A DNA stretch of 64,000 bases from Anthopleura xanthogrammica (lineage: Eukaryota > Cnidaria > Anthozoa > Actiniaria > Actiniidae), in the NCBI GenBank assembly GCA_964019055.1, contig OZ025218.1:10351486-10415485 (forward strand), written 5' to 3'. Shown here piece by piece: positions 11,033 to 22,323 of the stretch; within the stretch, counting starts at the first letter, position 1; each line of letters opens with the position of its first letter. The notes under the pieces are model-generated. The model was not told the DNA's origin and did not search any database. It saw only the letters and a list, made by a program, of their open reading frames with translations. The translations under genes and the position numbers were made by a program.

Positions 11033-12684
11033 GGATCCAATCATATCCTGGAGTATCCAATCATATCCTGGAGTATCCAATCATATCCTGGAGGATCCAA
11101 TCATATCCTGGAGTATCAAATCATATCCTGGAGTATCCAATCATATCGTGGAGGATCCAATCATATCCTGGAGAATCCAATCATATCCTGGAGGATCCAA
11201 TCATATCCTGGAGTATCCAATCATATCCTGGAGGATCCAATTATATCCTGGAGGATCCAATCATATCCTGGAGGATCCAATCATATCCTGGAGGATCCAA
11301 AATCATATCCTGGAGGATCCAATCATATCCTGGAGGATCCAAAATCATATCCTGGAGGATCCAAAATCATATCCTGGAGGATCCAAAATCATATCCTGGA
11401 GGATCCAAAATCATATCCTGGAGGATCCAAAATCATATCCTGGAGGATCCAATCATATCCTGGAGGATCCAATCATATCTTGGAGAATCCAATCATATCC
11501 TGGAGGATCCAATCATATCCTAGAGGATCCAATCATATCCTGGAGGATCCAAAATCATATCCTGGAGGATCCAAAATCATATCCTGGAGGATCCAATCAT
11601 ATCCTGGAGGATCCAAAATCATATCCTGGAGGATCCAAAATCATATCCTGGAGGATCCAAAATCATATCCTGGAGGATCCAAAATCATATCCTGGAGGAT
11701 CCAAAATCATATCCTGGAGGATCCAATCATATCCTGGAGAATCCAATCATATCCTGGAAAATCCAATCATATCCTGGAGGATCCAAAGTCATATCCTGGA
11801 GGATGCAATCATATCCTGGAGGATCCAATCATATCCTGGAGGATTCAATCATATCCTGGAGGATCCAATCATATCCTGGAGGATCCAATCATATCCTGGA
11901 GGATCCAATCATATCCTGGAGGATCCAATCATATCCTGGAGGATCCAATCATATCCTGGAGGATTCAATCATATCCTGGAGGATCCAATCATATCCTGGA
12001 GGATCCAATCATATCCTGGAGGATCCAATCATATCCTGGAGGATCCAATCATATCCTGGAGGATCCAATCATATCCTGGAGTATCCAATCATATCGTGGA
12101 GAATCCAGTCATATCCTGGAGGATCCAAAGTCATATCCTGGAGGATGCAATCATATCCTGGAGGATCCAAAATCATATCCTGGAGGATCCAATCATATCC
12201 TGGAGGATCCAATCATATCCTGGAGTATCCAATCATATCGTGGAGAATCCAGTCATATCCTGGAGGATCCAAAGTCATATCCTGGAGGATGCAATCATAT
12301 CCTGGAGGATCCAAAATCATATCCTGGAGGATTCAATCATATCCTGGAGGATCCAATCATATCCTGGAGTATCCAATCATATCCTGGCAGAACCAATCAT
12401 ATCCTGGAGGATCCAATCATATCCTGGAGGATCCAAAATCATATCCTGGAGGATCCAAAATCATATCCTGGAGGATCCAAAATCATATCCTGGAGGATCC
12501 AAAATCATATCCTGGAGGATCCAAAATTATATCCTGGAGGATCCAAAATCATATCCTGGAGGATCCAAAATCATATCCTGGAGGATCCAAAATCATATCC
12601 TGGAGGATCCAAAATCATATCCTGGAGGATCCAATCATATCCTGGAGGATCCAATCATATCCTGGAGGATCCAATCATATCCTG
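11033..12684. repeat. 20/22-bp minisatellite array 2
   Basis: About 80 copies of the same unit as array 1, roughly twice as long. It mixes 20-bp and 22-bp variants and contains internal higher-order repeats: a block with GTGGAGAATCCAGTCATATC and a GATGCAATC variant appears twice, near 12095 and 12237. Frames of up to 559 codons are artefacts. Confidence 0.97.
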
Positions 12685-12931
12685 CTTTACATTATTTTTT
12701 CTTTCTATGCGACCATACAATGCATCTCGTGTACATTCTTATTCTGATACACCCATCCAATCCATCTCGTGTACATTCTTATTCTGATACACCTATCCAA
12801 TCCATATCGTGTACATTCTTATTCTGATGGGCCCATCTAATCCAACTCGTGTACATTCTTATTCTGTTACGCAGATTGAAGCTATCTAGGGCACATTCTT
12901 ATTCTGATGCGCTCATCCAATCCATCTCGTG
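12685..12931. repeat. 40-bp minisatellite array 2a
   Basis: Bridge sequence and about five diverged copies of the 40-bp unit. The array is interrupted by an unrelated insertion at 12932 and resumes at 13169. Confidence 0.9.
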
Positions 12932-13168
12932 TACTTGCCTTGCATATTGTCACTAGTTCGCAAGTGTCCGTGTCACAGATAAGAACACATTTACTCATTT
13001 AATATATGTCTTATGTTACATCATTTATAAGTCTGTCCTCAAGGGAAGTGCCTAGCATGGGACTTAGAGTCCCGTTCGCGCTTTTCCTATTGGGTAGTTT
13101 TATTTATCTACTTTTCCTTAACAGCTATTGCCCAATAAAGTTGTAAAATAAAATGAAATAAATAAAAT
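12932..13168 (+). mobile_element. LINE-like 3' end inserted in the satellite
   Basis: A unique segment breaks the 40-bp array. It ends CCCAATAAAGTTGTAAAATA and then AATGAAATAAATAAAA, the A-rich tail style of a 5'-truncated non-LTR retrotransposon (or processed transcript). No reverse transcriptase coding remains. Assignment is by tail structure and context only. Confidence 0.5.
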
Positions 13169-13790
13169 TGTTATTCTGATACACCCATCCAATCCATCTC
13201 GTGTACATTCTTATTCTGATACACCCATCCAATCCATCTCGTGTACATTCATATTCTGATATGCCCATCCAATCCATCTCGTGTACATTCTTATTCTGAT
13301 AGAACCATCCAATCTATCTCGTGTACTTTCTTATTCTGATGGGTCCATCCAATCCATCTTGTGTACTTTCTTATTCTGATGCGCCCATCCAATCCATCTC
13401 GTGTAAAAAAAATTTATTCTGATACGCCCATCCAATCCATCTCGTGTACATTCTTATTCTGATGCGCCCATCCAATCCATCTCGTGTAAAAAAATTTTAT
13501 TCTGATATGCCCATCCAATCCATCTCGTGTACATTCTTATTCTGATGCGCCCATCCAATCCATCTCGTGTACATTCTTATTCTGATGCGCCCATCCAATC
13601 CATCTCGTGTACATTCTTATTCTGATACGCCCATCCAATCCATCTCGTGTACATTCTTATTCTGATGCGCCCATCCAATCCATCTCGTGTAAAAATTTTT
13701 TATTCTGATACGCCCATCCAATCCATCTCGTGTACATTCTTATTCTGATGCGCCCATCCAATCCATCTCGTGTACATTCTTATTCTGGAA
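13169..13790. repeat. 40-bp minisatellite array 2b
   Basis: About 15 diverged copies of the 40-bp unit. Several have the ACATTCTTA segment replaced by an A run followed by T, so decay is greater than in array 1. It stops about 150 bp before the PCYOX1 start codon. Confidence 0.95.
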
Positions 13791-13940
13791 CCGGAACCGG
13801 AAATGATTGTCCAACACGTGACAATCTAGAGCCCAGTCTCTTCTCGTAACAGACTACGAGATTCGATAAACCAAAGCGAACTACAAGAAATTGCAGGTAG
13901 CTCACGAAACACTACCTGTTTTTCTACTTCTTTTTCCATC

Positions 13941-16900
13941 ATGAAGCTCGTTAAATTAGCTCTAAGCATCAGCACTAGCATTGTATTACTTCCAACATTG
14001 ATTTTCAATAGAAAAACTATCCTCTGTAAAGCAGAAGAGAAAGTTTCAGACGATCCTGTGAGGGTCGCCATTATTGGTAGTGGTATTGGTGGTTCATCTT
14101 CGGCTTATTTCACAAGGCAACTCTTTGGTGATAAAGCAAGTATTGATGTTTTTGAAGCAAGTAGTAGAGTTGGAGGAAGGCTTGGTGTTATGGAGGTAGA
14201 TGGAAGGATGTATGAATCTGGTGGCTCGATTATCCACGAGAAAAACAAATATATGAAGAGTTTTGTGGAGGAACTTGGTAAGTTTACTGCACTATATTGA
14301 TGCAAGGGTTGAAATGTGATAAGAGATGGGTTATTTAATATGGCCATTACTGTGGCAAAGGACATTCAGTCATTCATTGATCCATGCATTCATTCGTTCG
14401 CTCATTCATTCAGTCATTCAGTCAGTCAGTCAGTCAGTCAGTCAGTCAGTCAGTCAGTCAGTCAGTCAGTCAGTCAGTCAGTCAGTCAGTCAGTCAGTCA
14501 GTCAGTCAGTCAGTCAGTCAGTCAGTCAGTCAGTCAGTCAGTCAGTCAGTCAGTCAGTCAGTCAGTCAGTCAGTCAGTCAGTCAGTCAGTCAGTCAGTCA
14601 GTCAGTCAGTCAGTCAGTCAGTCAGTCAGTCAGTCAGTCAGTCAGTCAGTCAGTCAGTCAGTCAGTCAGTCAGTCAGTCAGTCAGTCAGTCAGTCAGTCA
14701 GTCAGTCAGTCAGTCAGTCAGTCAGTCAGTCAGTCAGTCAGTCAGTCAGTCAGTCAGTCAGTCAGTCAGTCAGTCAGTCAGTCAGTCAGTCAGTCAGTCA
14801 GTCAGTCAGTCAGTCAGTCAGTCAGTCAGTCAGTCAGTCAGTCAGTCAGTCAGTCAGTCAGTCAGTCAGTCAGTCAGTCAGTCAGTCAGTCAGTCAGTCA
14901 GTCAGTCAGTCAGTCAGTCAGTCAGTCAGTCAGTCAGTCAGTCAGTCAGTCAGTCAGTCAGTCAGTCAGTCAGTCAGTCAGTCAGTCTCGACCAATTTCA
15001 GTGTTTGATACGAAGTTTTCAAGCGGCCATGCTTGTTTCCATTGACAATTTGGCACATGTGCACGCGTTTTTCAGCCCTGTCCTAGCTCCTAGGATTTCT
15101 CATGTTGTTGATTCATATGTATTTCCCTTTCAGGACTAAAAAAGCTTAAAAGCAATGAAGCAGACAGTCTCATTGCCATCTACAATGGCACAGGCTTTGA
15201 TTTCATGGGCAGCAAATATAAAATCCTCAACTACATCAAGTTACTATGGCGATATGGCTTTGACCTTATAACAATAGAGAAGTGGATCACTAACATGTTG
15301 AAAAATTTCAGCAACATTTATGACCTTCAAGATAAAGGCAATGCATATGAAGATGTTGATGATCTATTAAATGCAATGGGAGGAGAGGAATTTGTGGGAT
15401 TGCAACAGAAGAGCACAAGAACTGTGCTGCAAAACCTTGGATTGAAGGATATTACGATCAACGAAATAGTTACAAGTGTAATGAGAGTCAACTATGGTCA
15501 AGATGTGACCTTGAATGCTTTTGCAGGTATGTACCAATATGTATTTAAACATATTATATTTACTAGTTTTAGTACCACCTCCACGATTAAGTGCCACCCT
15601 TGATTAAGCACTGTATATAAGAGCAAAAAATCAAACTTCCCCTGAATAAGCACCGCAACCGAAACACTAAAAGTCTAAAGCGCACAGCTGCTCTTGAACC
15701 AGTAAATATTATACAGTAATTATGTTATCAATCAATAATCCCATACAAGCACATATATAGTATTATTTTTAAACTTCATTCAAATACATGTGGAAACCAT
15801 AAAACCCTGGAAAACATTGTCTTTACGACACTCAATAGACTTGGTTACACATGAAAGTCTCAAAAATAGTAATTAGAAGTGTTTGACTTTTGGTGTATGG
15901 TCAGATAAGAAGCAAAATTTTTTGCAACCCAAGTTTTTTTTTACAAAATATCAGAATAAAATTGCTAAGTTATGGAGGTAAAAATATAAATCATAACATA
16001 AAAGCTGCAAATTCGTCATAAAAAACTTTTCTCGATCCGGAGATCCAGTCAGCCGAAGTCCATTCCAGTCCAGCCATGCACGGTTCCGGATTTTCCAAAA
16101 CAAAAAATGTCTCAAATTTCAGGATTTAGAAGCATAAATCAAGTTTCATAGGTTGGGCATGTTTTTGTTATACAATAAGATTATCTGTATCCTTTCGAAA
16201 GCAGAAATTTTGACAAATTTGTTTTTGCTATTCACGATCCAGTCAACCAACATCCAGTCTAATCAATCAGTCTAATCAATCAGTCTAAATGATTCCAGAT
16301 TTTCCAAATGGAAAACTTTCTTAAAATGCAGAATTCATAGACTATATTGATGCAAGAAATCACTGACACACACGATTGAATGTGCACACCACACCTACAA
16401 GGATTTTAATTTTTTTTAACACTAAATTAAATTTGCTTCAAATATGTAATACAGAGGAAGTTTATTTTAATCCCCAAGGGTTGCTCATTGTAATTTCATA
16501 AATTAACTTTGAAGCATTATATGATTTTAAGGGCTCTTGTGTATATTCTGTGCATACTTTGGTTATGTCCTGGACTTTGAGATGACTGTTTTAAGGCACT
16601 TGAATCTCTAGAGAGTGCTTGAGGGCTTAATTGATTAATCTCTCAGCTGTCCTGGGCTTAAGCTTATAGAGCCTCCACTTTGTGCCATTTTTAGATCTTT
16701 TTCTTATAAGTTTTAGTTAATTGCATTGTCAATTTTATCTTCTTGAATAATCCTGGAAGTCTTGCAGCCGAAATTTGTGCTTACAAACTTTTTTAATTGC
16801 TAAATTCCTTTCAAGTGGATCCCTAGCTAAGTGTTATAATAAAGAGCACTTGTGGTTCAGGATTAATTTACAGCTTCATAATGGATCTTAATAATTTAAT

Positions 16901-19177
16901 ATTCCTGGAATTTAAGAGGCTCTCTAAGTGGACTTCAAGAGGGCCCTTATAGATATGAAAAAGTGTTTTAGAAATCTCTTGAACATTCCCTGAGTATGTC
17001 TACAGGAATATGAATTCATATAATTTCTAGGAAAAATTCATGATTAAAACTCTAAAGACATTGTTATAATCCAAGATTGGCCAGTATGAATTTTATCAAG
17101 CTACACATGATACCTCCGAGTTTTGCTCTTTTATTTAACTGCATTTATCTAATAGGATTACAATAACTACAGGAAGAAGTCATGACCAAAATGGTTAAGA
17201 CACTGCTATAATCCAGGATTAGCTTGCCTGAATTTTGAATCTGAATCTGAAATCTGAATTCTGAATCAAGTCAAACACATTTCAACTCTGCTCTTTTCTT
17301 CATCTGCATACATCTAACATGAACACATACCCCAAATTTGGGGCAGGTTAAAATACTTAAACTGTTACTGGTATTTATTCCCAGCTCACTGTAAGAACGG
17401 AGGATGATACAGTATCTTTCCGTCCCCTTGATGAAATTTTGTCCATCACACTAGGAAATATAGTGTCTTTACAAATCATGACATTGTATAAAACGAAGAA
17501 GGTTATTAAACTATAAATATTTGGATTGCTCCTATTAAAGTTATATATATCTATATACATATATGCCTAATATTTATATAATATAAGGACTACTCCTTGA
17601 CATAAAGGATTGCTCCTCAGTTCATTTCTGTAGCCTTAAGGTTCTAGGTACAAACGACCGCTGATGGCTCTTAGTCCTGGAGAGAGGTACCCGACTTTGA
17701 CCCTTGTCTCGTAGACTGTAATAGTGTATAGTTTATTTATGCACCTACAGTATTATGAAGACATGCACTGTATTGATGTCCTATAGTCAGGCCAGATTTG
17801 CAGTACTTACTGGTACTCATTTGAAATATTATGTGATCCTGGATTAATTGACAAACTTGGTTTTGTATGTTAGAAGGGGTACATGCCATGTGTTTATTAT
17901 AAACACTTGTCTTTTGGATATTGTCACAAAAAAAATATATTTTAAATTTTTATTAGATTCATTGGAAGATAGGCACCACTCTTTGCAATCACTGCTTTTT
18001 TAGTTTTCCTTTGCATAATATGTCCACTTGTTCTCATGCAGCATTTTAAATATGGATTGTTCATAACACTGCATACTGTAGTCATGAGCTGCACCTCTTG
18101 CCTTCTGGATCTTACAAAAAATTAAATTCTAAATTCTCATTGGATTCATTGGAAGATATAAGAACCACTCTTTGGAATTGCAGCTACAATCTAGCTTTAC
18201 AAATTAGTCTTCCCAAGCCTGCAGCATTTTTATATAAAATGTGCATAACTGTACATAACACATACATGGCCTGAGCTTCGTGATAGGTATGAGATGATAT
18301 AAAAACTCTTATGCAACTAACTATCAAGTGTGTACAGGTATGCTGCACACCACAGCATGGAAAGATGATTATTGACTTGAATCTCTTTCTAGGTTCTGTC
18401 TCGTTGGCTGGTATTGGAGGTGGGCTGTGGTCAGTTGAGGGTGGAAACTATAAAGTCTGTGAGTCACTTTTAGCTGCTTCTAAAGCTAACCTTTATAAGG
18501 AAACCAAAGTTAGCAAAATTACCAAGATATCTAACAATAGTAAACCATCCTATACTATCGCTACCAGTCAAGGGATGAATCAGTCCTATGATATTGTGAT
18601 TGTTGCTGCTCCTCTGGAAGTGCAGTCCGATTATTTCTCCTGTCTGTCTTGCTCAAACTGGCCACAAGCAAGCAACAATACCTTCTGGCAGACTGTCGCT
18701 ACATTTATCCAGGGGGAGATCAATTTGAAGCATTTTGGGCTTGAAAGTGTTTCCGATGTGCCTGAGGGGATCTTTACGACTGAGAATCCAAAGAATTACT
18801 TCAACTCTATTGGTCTACAGCAACCAGTACAAGATCGTAACTCGACAAATATCAAAGAAAAACCTGTTAGGAAAGTTTTCTCTCGTCAACCATTGACTTC
18901 AGAACAACTTCAAGAGCTATTTACTATTAGGAATGTTACTAAGTCTATAGCTTGGCTGGCCTACCCAGATCTGAAACCTGCTAAGCACTTTACATCTTTT
19001 ATCTTAGATGAAGGTGTATTCTACATTAATGCCATAGAACATGCAGCCAGTGCTATGGAAATGTCCTGTGTGGGTGCAAAAAATGCTGTGCTTTTAGCTT
19101 ATAATTATTACAATAAACAAGAAGTCAGTAAGGAAGAGGAAAAAAGGGAAGAAAAAACTACAAATGATGAACTTTAA
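13941..19177 (+). CDS. PCYOX1: Prenylcysteine oxidase (PCYOX1-like)
   Basis: Exons 13941-14277, 15134-15526 and 18393-19177, each join in phase 1 (donors GTAAGT and GTATGT; acceptors TTTCAG and TTTCTAG), give 504 residues; human PCYOX1 has 505. Order: N-terminal hydrophobic signal segment (MKLVKLALSISTSIVLL); FAD-binding Rossmann motif VRVAIIGSGIGG from about residue 42; the SRVGGRLG element; then the prenylcysteine lyase domain in exons 2 and 3 (GIGGGLWSVEGGNYKVCESL, later VAAPLE). Family knowledge: a secretory-pathway/lysosomal flavoenzyme that oxidises the thioether of farnesyl- or geranylgeranyl-cysteine from degraded prenylated proteins, giving cysteine, an aldehyde and hydrogen peroxide. 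Unusual: a charged C-terminal tail ending TTNDEL, resembling a KDEL-type ER retrieval signal. Intron 1 holds a 570-bp CAGT microsatellite. A polyA signal AATAAA is at 19288-19293. Secure. Confidence 0.95.
14412..14986. repeat. CAGT tetranucleotide microsatellite in PCYOX1 intron 1
   Basis: About 142 almost perfect copies, preceded by degenerate CATT units (CATTCATTCGTTCGCTCATT). All three forward frames are open (Ser-Val-Ser-Gln repeats) but the array lies wholly between the exon 1 donor (14278) and the exon 2 acceptor (15133). Confidence 0.98.
15527..18392. other. PCYOX1 intron 2, no further feature
   Basis: A 2.9-kb AT-rich intron. It includes two related stretches near 17940-18020 and 18115-18200 (shared words CATTGGAAGATA and CACTCTTTG), a diverged tandem duplication. 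Nothing else was recognised. Confidence 0.6.
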
Positions 19178-20399
19178 AAACAATTATAAAAAGCACAAAA
19201 TAATTTTTTTTGTGAAAAAATATTTTTTCATTTTTGAAATGTTTTTAAGTGGACATTGCTTTGCATTTAATTCTATAATTGTTTATAAATAAAACACATA
19301 CTAACCACGAAATAATATTCAATTATCATTATCATCATTTATATTACAAATACTGATTACACAAAAGTGTAACAAATCAAAAAACTTGTCATTTCAATGA
19401 TTAAAGTTCACAGAAAAAAAATATTTGAAAACAAATACAACAAATATCAAAAATAGTGACATTCATTTTATCAAAAAATATTGTAGCTGTTATATTGATT
19501 GTACAAGATGTTGGCTGCCCAAAAGTGGAACAGAATGATTTGTAATAAATTGATAAATTATCATGTGATTATCGTTCATTCCATCTCGATAAGAGAGCTT
19601 GCCGGAGTTTTTGATATTTAAAAAGCCTCCCAGGACCGACTATCTGATTATCATATCCTTTTAGCTTATTTTTACAGAATTTTGTTTTGAATACTTCCTC
19701 TATTTTTAAACCTTTAAAGTAGGATGTTGAATTGATGGCTCCCCCTTAGAGAATAGCGAACCAATCACTATTGCAGCAGTTTTACCAGTGAATTAAAATC
19801 TTGTCCCACAAACAACTACACAGTATTCTGTTTTAAAGAGTACTGCAAGGATTACGAGGCAATATTTCTTTATTTTCACAGGACAGTACACAAATGCATT
19901 TGAAACACTTTATAATCAATCGTTTCTTGGTACGTACTGTAGGTATCGACATTTTGGATGTATATGGTTTCAACTACGTTTTTAATCAATTTTCCGCGAT
20001 CAGAGTTTTTAATTCTGAGATATTCAAGCTAATTTGTTGAGCTTGTGGTACATAGTAACGGTAACTAAGGGGAGTCGGAACCATGAATGGCAACAGCTGT
20101 CCTGTCTTCCAGCTCCAAGAACAGATAAAATTCTCCAAGTAATTTTCTTATGTCGCGGTATCATAAGCATTGCCCTCGGGGCTGGACTACTGTCACGCCC
20201 GTATGTCCTTACTGTACGTATATACCTCATAAGCTTTCTGTCTTTATCGTACTTAATAAGACACTTTTTTTCGCTGAAAAAAATTCATTGATTAATAATT
20301 CTATACTATTCTATAAATATACTAGGACAAAGATATGCATCATTGTTATAAGCTTCTTTTACGCTATTCCTCGCACCGTGTTTTTATCTCACTACTGAT
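19178..20399. other. Intergenic; PCYOX1 3' UTR and flank
   Basis: The PCYOX1 3' UTR with AATAAA at 19288-19293 is followed by AT-rich DNA without recognisable exons. Confidence 0.55.
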
Positions 20400-20990
20400 A
20401 AAGACTCGCGCGTGCGTCTATATCGGGAACGTCTCGCGTTCCTAAACTTTCTCTCGTGCCCTGTTGCTCGCAGCGTGCTCATATTGCAGTATATAAACAC
20501 GAGCGTGCATTAAGTAATATACGCCTGGTGTTTTCAAAGCTTACTTCTCTCGTGCTCTATCGCTCCCAGTGTGCTCATATTGCAGTATATAAACACGAGC
20601 GTGCGTTAAGTAATATACGCCTGGTGTTTTCAAAGCCTACTTCTCTCGTGCTCTATCGCTCGCAGTGTGCTTATATTGCAGTATATAAACACGCGCGTGC
20701 TTTAAATAATATACGCCTGGTGTTTTCAAAGCTTACTTCTCTCGTGCTCTATCGCTCGCAGCGTGCTTATATCGCGGTATATAAACACGCGCGTGCGTTT
20801 AGATTAGATACGCCTCGTGTTCTTAAAGCTTGCTTTTCTCGTGCTCTATCGCTCCCAGCGTGTTTCTATCCGACGAATTTTATAGACTCATGCGTGTCTG
20901 TATTGCCACCCTTCTTCCTCAGGTTTTTTATCGTGCTCTGCAGCTCAGGATTTCATAGAAGATTAGCGTGTGTCCGTAGTGTGTTTGGTT
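20400..20990. repeat. 96-bp tandem repeat with TATA-like core
   Basis: About four good and two decayed copies of a 96-bp unit. Each unit carries TCGTGCTCTATCGCTC, then TATTGCAGTATATAAACACG, then a CG-rich GCGTGCGTTAAG segment. Because 96 is a multiple of three, one frame stays open for 198 codons (20456-21052) with repeated IAVYKH.RAL; no protein family is recognised and codon choice is that of the repeat. It is GC- and CpG-rich against AT-rich flanks. Confidence 0.85.
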
Positions 20991-21374
20991 TCAGATACGA
21001 ATCACAGACAAGTTCTCCGCAGAGGGCTAAGTCAATATTACTGACCGCTTAGCTATATATATCATTATATCAGCCGTTTCTCTGATAAATTCAGTTGTAT
21101 CACTCACAGGCCCGAAGCTAATTCTTGTTTGTGATAAGAAGCATGTACGTCTTGGGTGATAGACTTGGCTTATCTATGAACCCCTATATGGTATGTTTTT
21201 AGGTTATTTCAGGTCTTTCAGTGATGTTAAGTATCCTATATCTTCACTTGAATCTTTTTTTTCTAACATGACATTCTTCAGCTACCCTGGAGGTATTTTC
21301 ATCATCAGTGTTTCTGTGGTGTTTGTAATATAGAGTGTTTTGAGGCTTTGTTTTCCCCTAATTATCTTCTTAGA
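20991..21374. other. Intergenic, nothing recognised
   Basis: AT-rich unique sequence between the 96-bp repeats and the SINE-like element. Confidence 0.5.
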
Positions 21375-21605
21375 TAAAATAAGAATTAACAGTGGATTCC
21401 ACAGAGTGGCTCTTCTTCCACTGCATTCCAATTGGAATTTAGAAATTGATATTTTTGAGGGAGAAAAAAACCAGAGAACCCGGAAAAGCACTCGAAGCAC
21501 AGGAGAGAACCAACACATACGACACAGATTACAGGAATTGAACCCGGTTCGCATTAGTGAGAGACGAGCGCTCTCACCTTTACTCCACCCGTTCTTCCCG
21601 TAATA
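21375..21605 (-). mobile_element. tRNA-headed SINE-like element
   Basis: On the minus strand: a box A-like stretch (GGTGGAGTAAAGGTGAGAGC), then GAACCGGGTTCAATTCCTG (B-box GGTTCAATTCC in a T-arm context), then a body with GGTTCTCTCCTGTGC and GGGTTCTCTGG followed by a T run and a conserved end (CTAAATTCCAATTGG). Related body sequence is at 54010-54125 and, more distantly, at 4745 and 26519. Family type is inferred. Confidence 0.65.
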
Positions 21606-22093
21606 CCTTGTGATTTTGGAGGTAACCAGAGGAAAACCCGAACTTATTATGCTGAAAACGGATGTTAAAAAAAATATCTCTTGATAGTTAAATATAAAGT
21701 AAAACAAATCGAAAGTAAACTGAATAATTTTAAACAATTTTTCGTGAATCAATCCGTTTTCTGTAACACTTAACCTCTTGATTTTCTGAATGTGGAAAAA
21801 ATAACTCGGAAATTAAAATGCTAATAATCAATATCTATCAGAGAAAAACAGGGACTGGTGCAAATAGAGGGGGGGCAGCTTTTTTTATGCTCCACAAAGG
21901 ACGAGGCTAAGAGAGACAAAGGGCACTTTGGGGGGAGGGGTCACGAAAATTTCTGCAAGTGAAAATCGAAATACAGAGTTAAAAAATGTACCAGCCTCTC
22001 CCTCCCCCTGCTGTGAATAATGACTGGTTCCTAATCCTGATTGAATATCGTTTAATTTTCTGACAGATTTTCTCTCCAGCATAGCTTCAGTAA
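21606..22093. other. Sulfotransferase 3' flank
   Basis: AT-rich with a G-rich patch (21869-21945). A minus-strand ATTAAA at 22056-22051 could polyadenylate the sulfotransferase transcript; if so its 3' UTR runs through the MITE at 22094-22291. Confidence 0.45.
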
Positions 22094-22291
22094 TAGACCT
22101 CTTTACCTTGGGCGTAATGTTTACACATTTCAGACCACGTGTAATTCTCTTGAGAATAAGGTTCTTTGTTTGACTCGTATATCCATATTCATGTGTCTTC
22201 TCATGCGCAACCGTTATACAAAGAAATGATACGCTAGGGAATGACATGTGGTCTGAAATGGGAAACATTACACCCAAAGTAAAAGGTCTAT
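22094..22291. mobile_element. MITE, TA-flanked hairpin family, copy A
   Basis: A roughly 200-bp element whose two ends are long imperfect inverted repeats: ACCTTGGGCGTAATG and CAGACCACGTG on the left, CATGTGGTCTG and CATTACACCCAAAG on the right. The outermost bases are TA-GACCT...AGGTC-TA, suggesting TA target duplication (Tc1/mariner-like). Related copies are at 25531-25730, 49425-49632 and half copies at 40484-40546 and 51484-51606. It lies 32 bp past the sulfotransferase stop. Confidence 0.85.
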
Positions 22292-22323
22292 ACTCTATTA
22301 TGTATTATTGGCCTTGATATGGA

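Noticed and set aside
9268..12684. CRISPR array
   Set aside because: Repeats are contiguous with no unique spacers, and the window is eukaryotic.
9154..12827. Long open frames (up to 559 codons) of Pro-Gly-Gly / Asn-His-Ile-Leu-Glu repeats
   Set aside because: They are the 20/22-bp minisatellite read in three frames. All three forward frames are open at once, which is the signature of a stop-free repeat and not of a gene.
14316..15139. Ser-Val-Ser-Gln repeat proteins of 230-251 codons
   Set aside because: Translation of the CAGT microsatellite within PCYOX1 intron 1, between confirmed donor and acceptor sites.
20456..21052. 198-codon gene with IAVYKH repeats
   Set aside because: The frame exists because the 96-bp unit is divisible by three; no domain is recognised and the units are CpG-rich DNA repeats.
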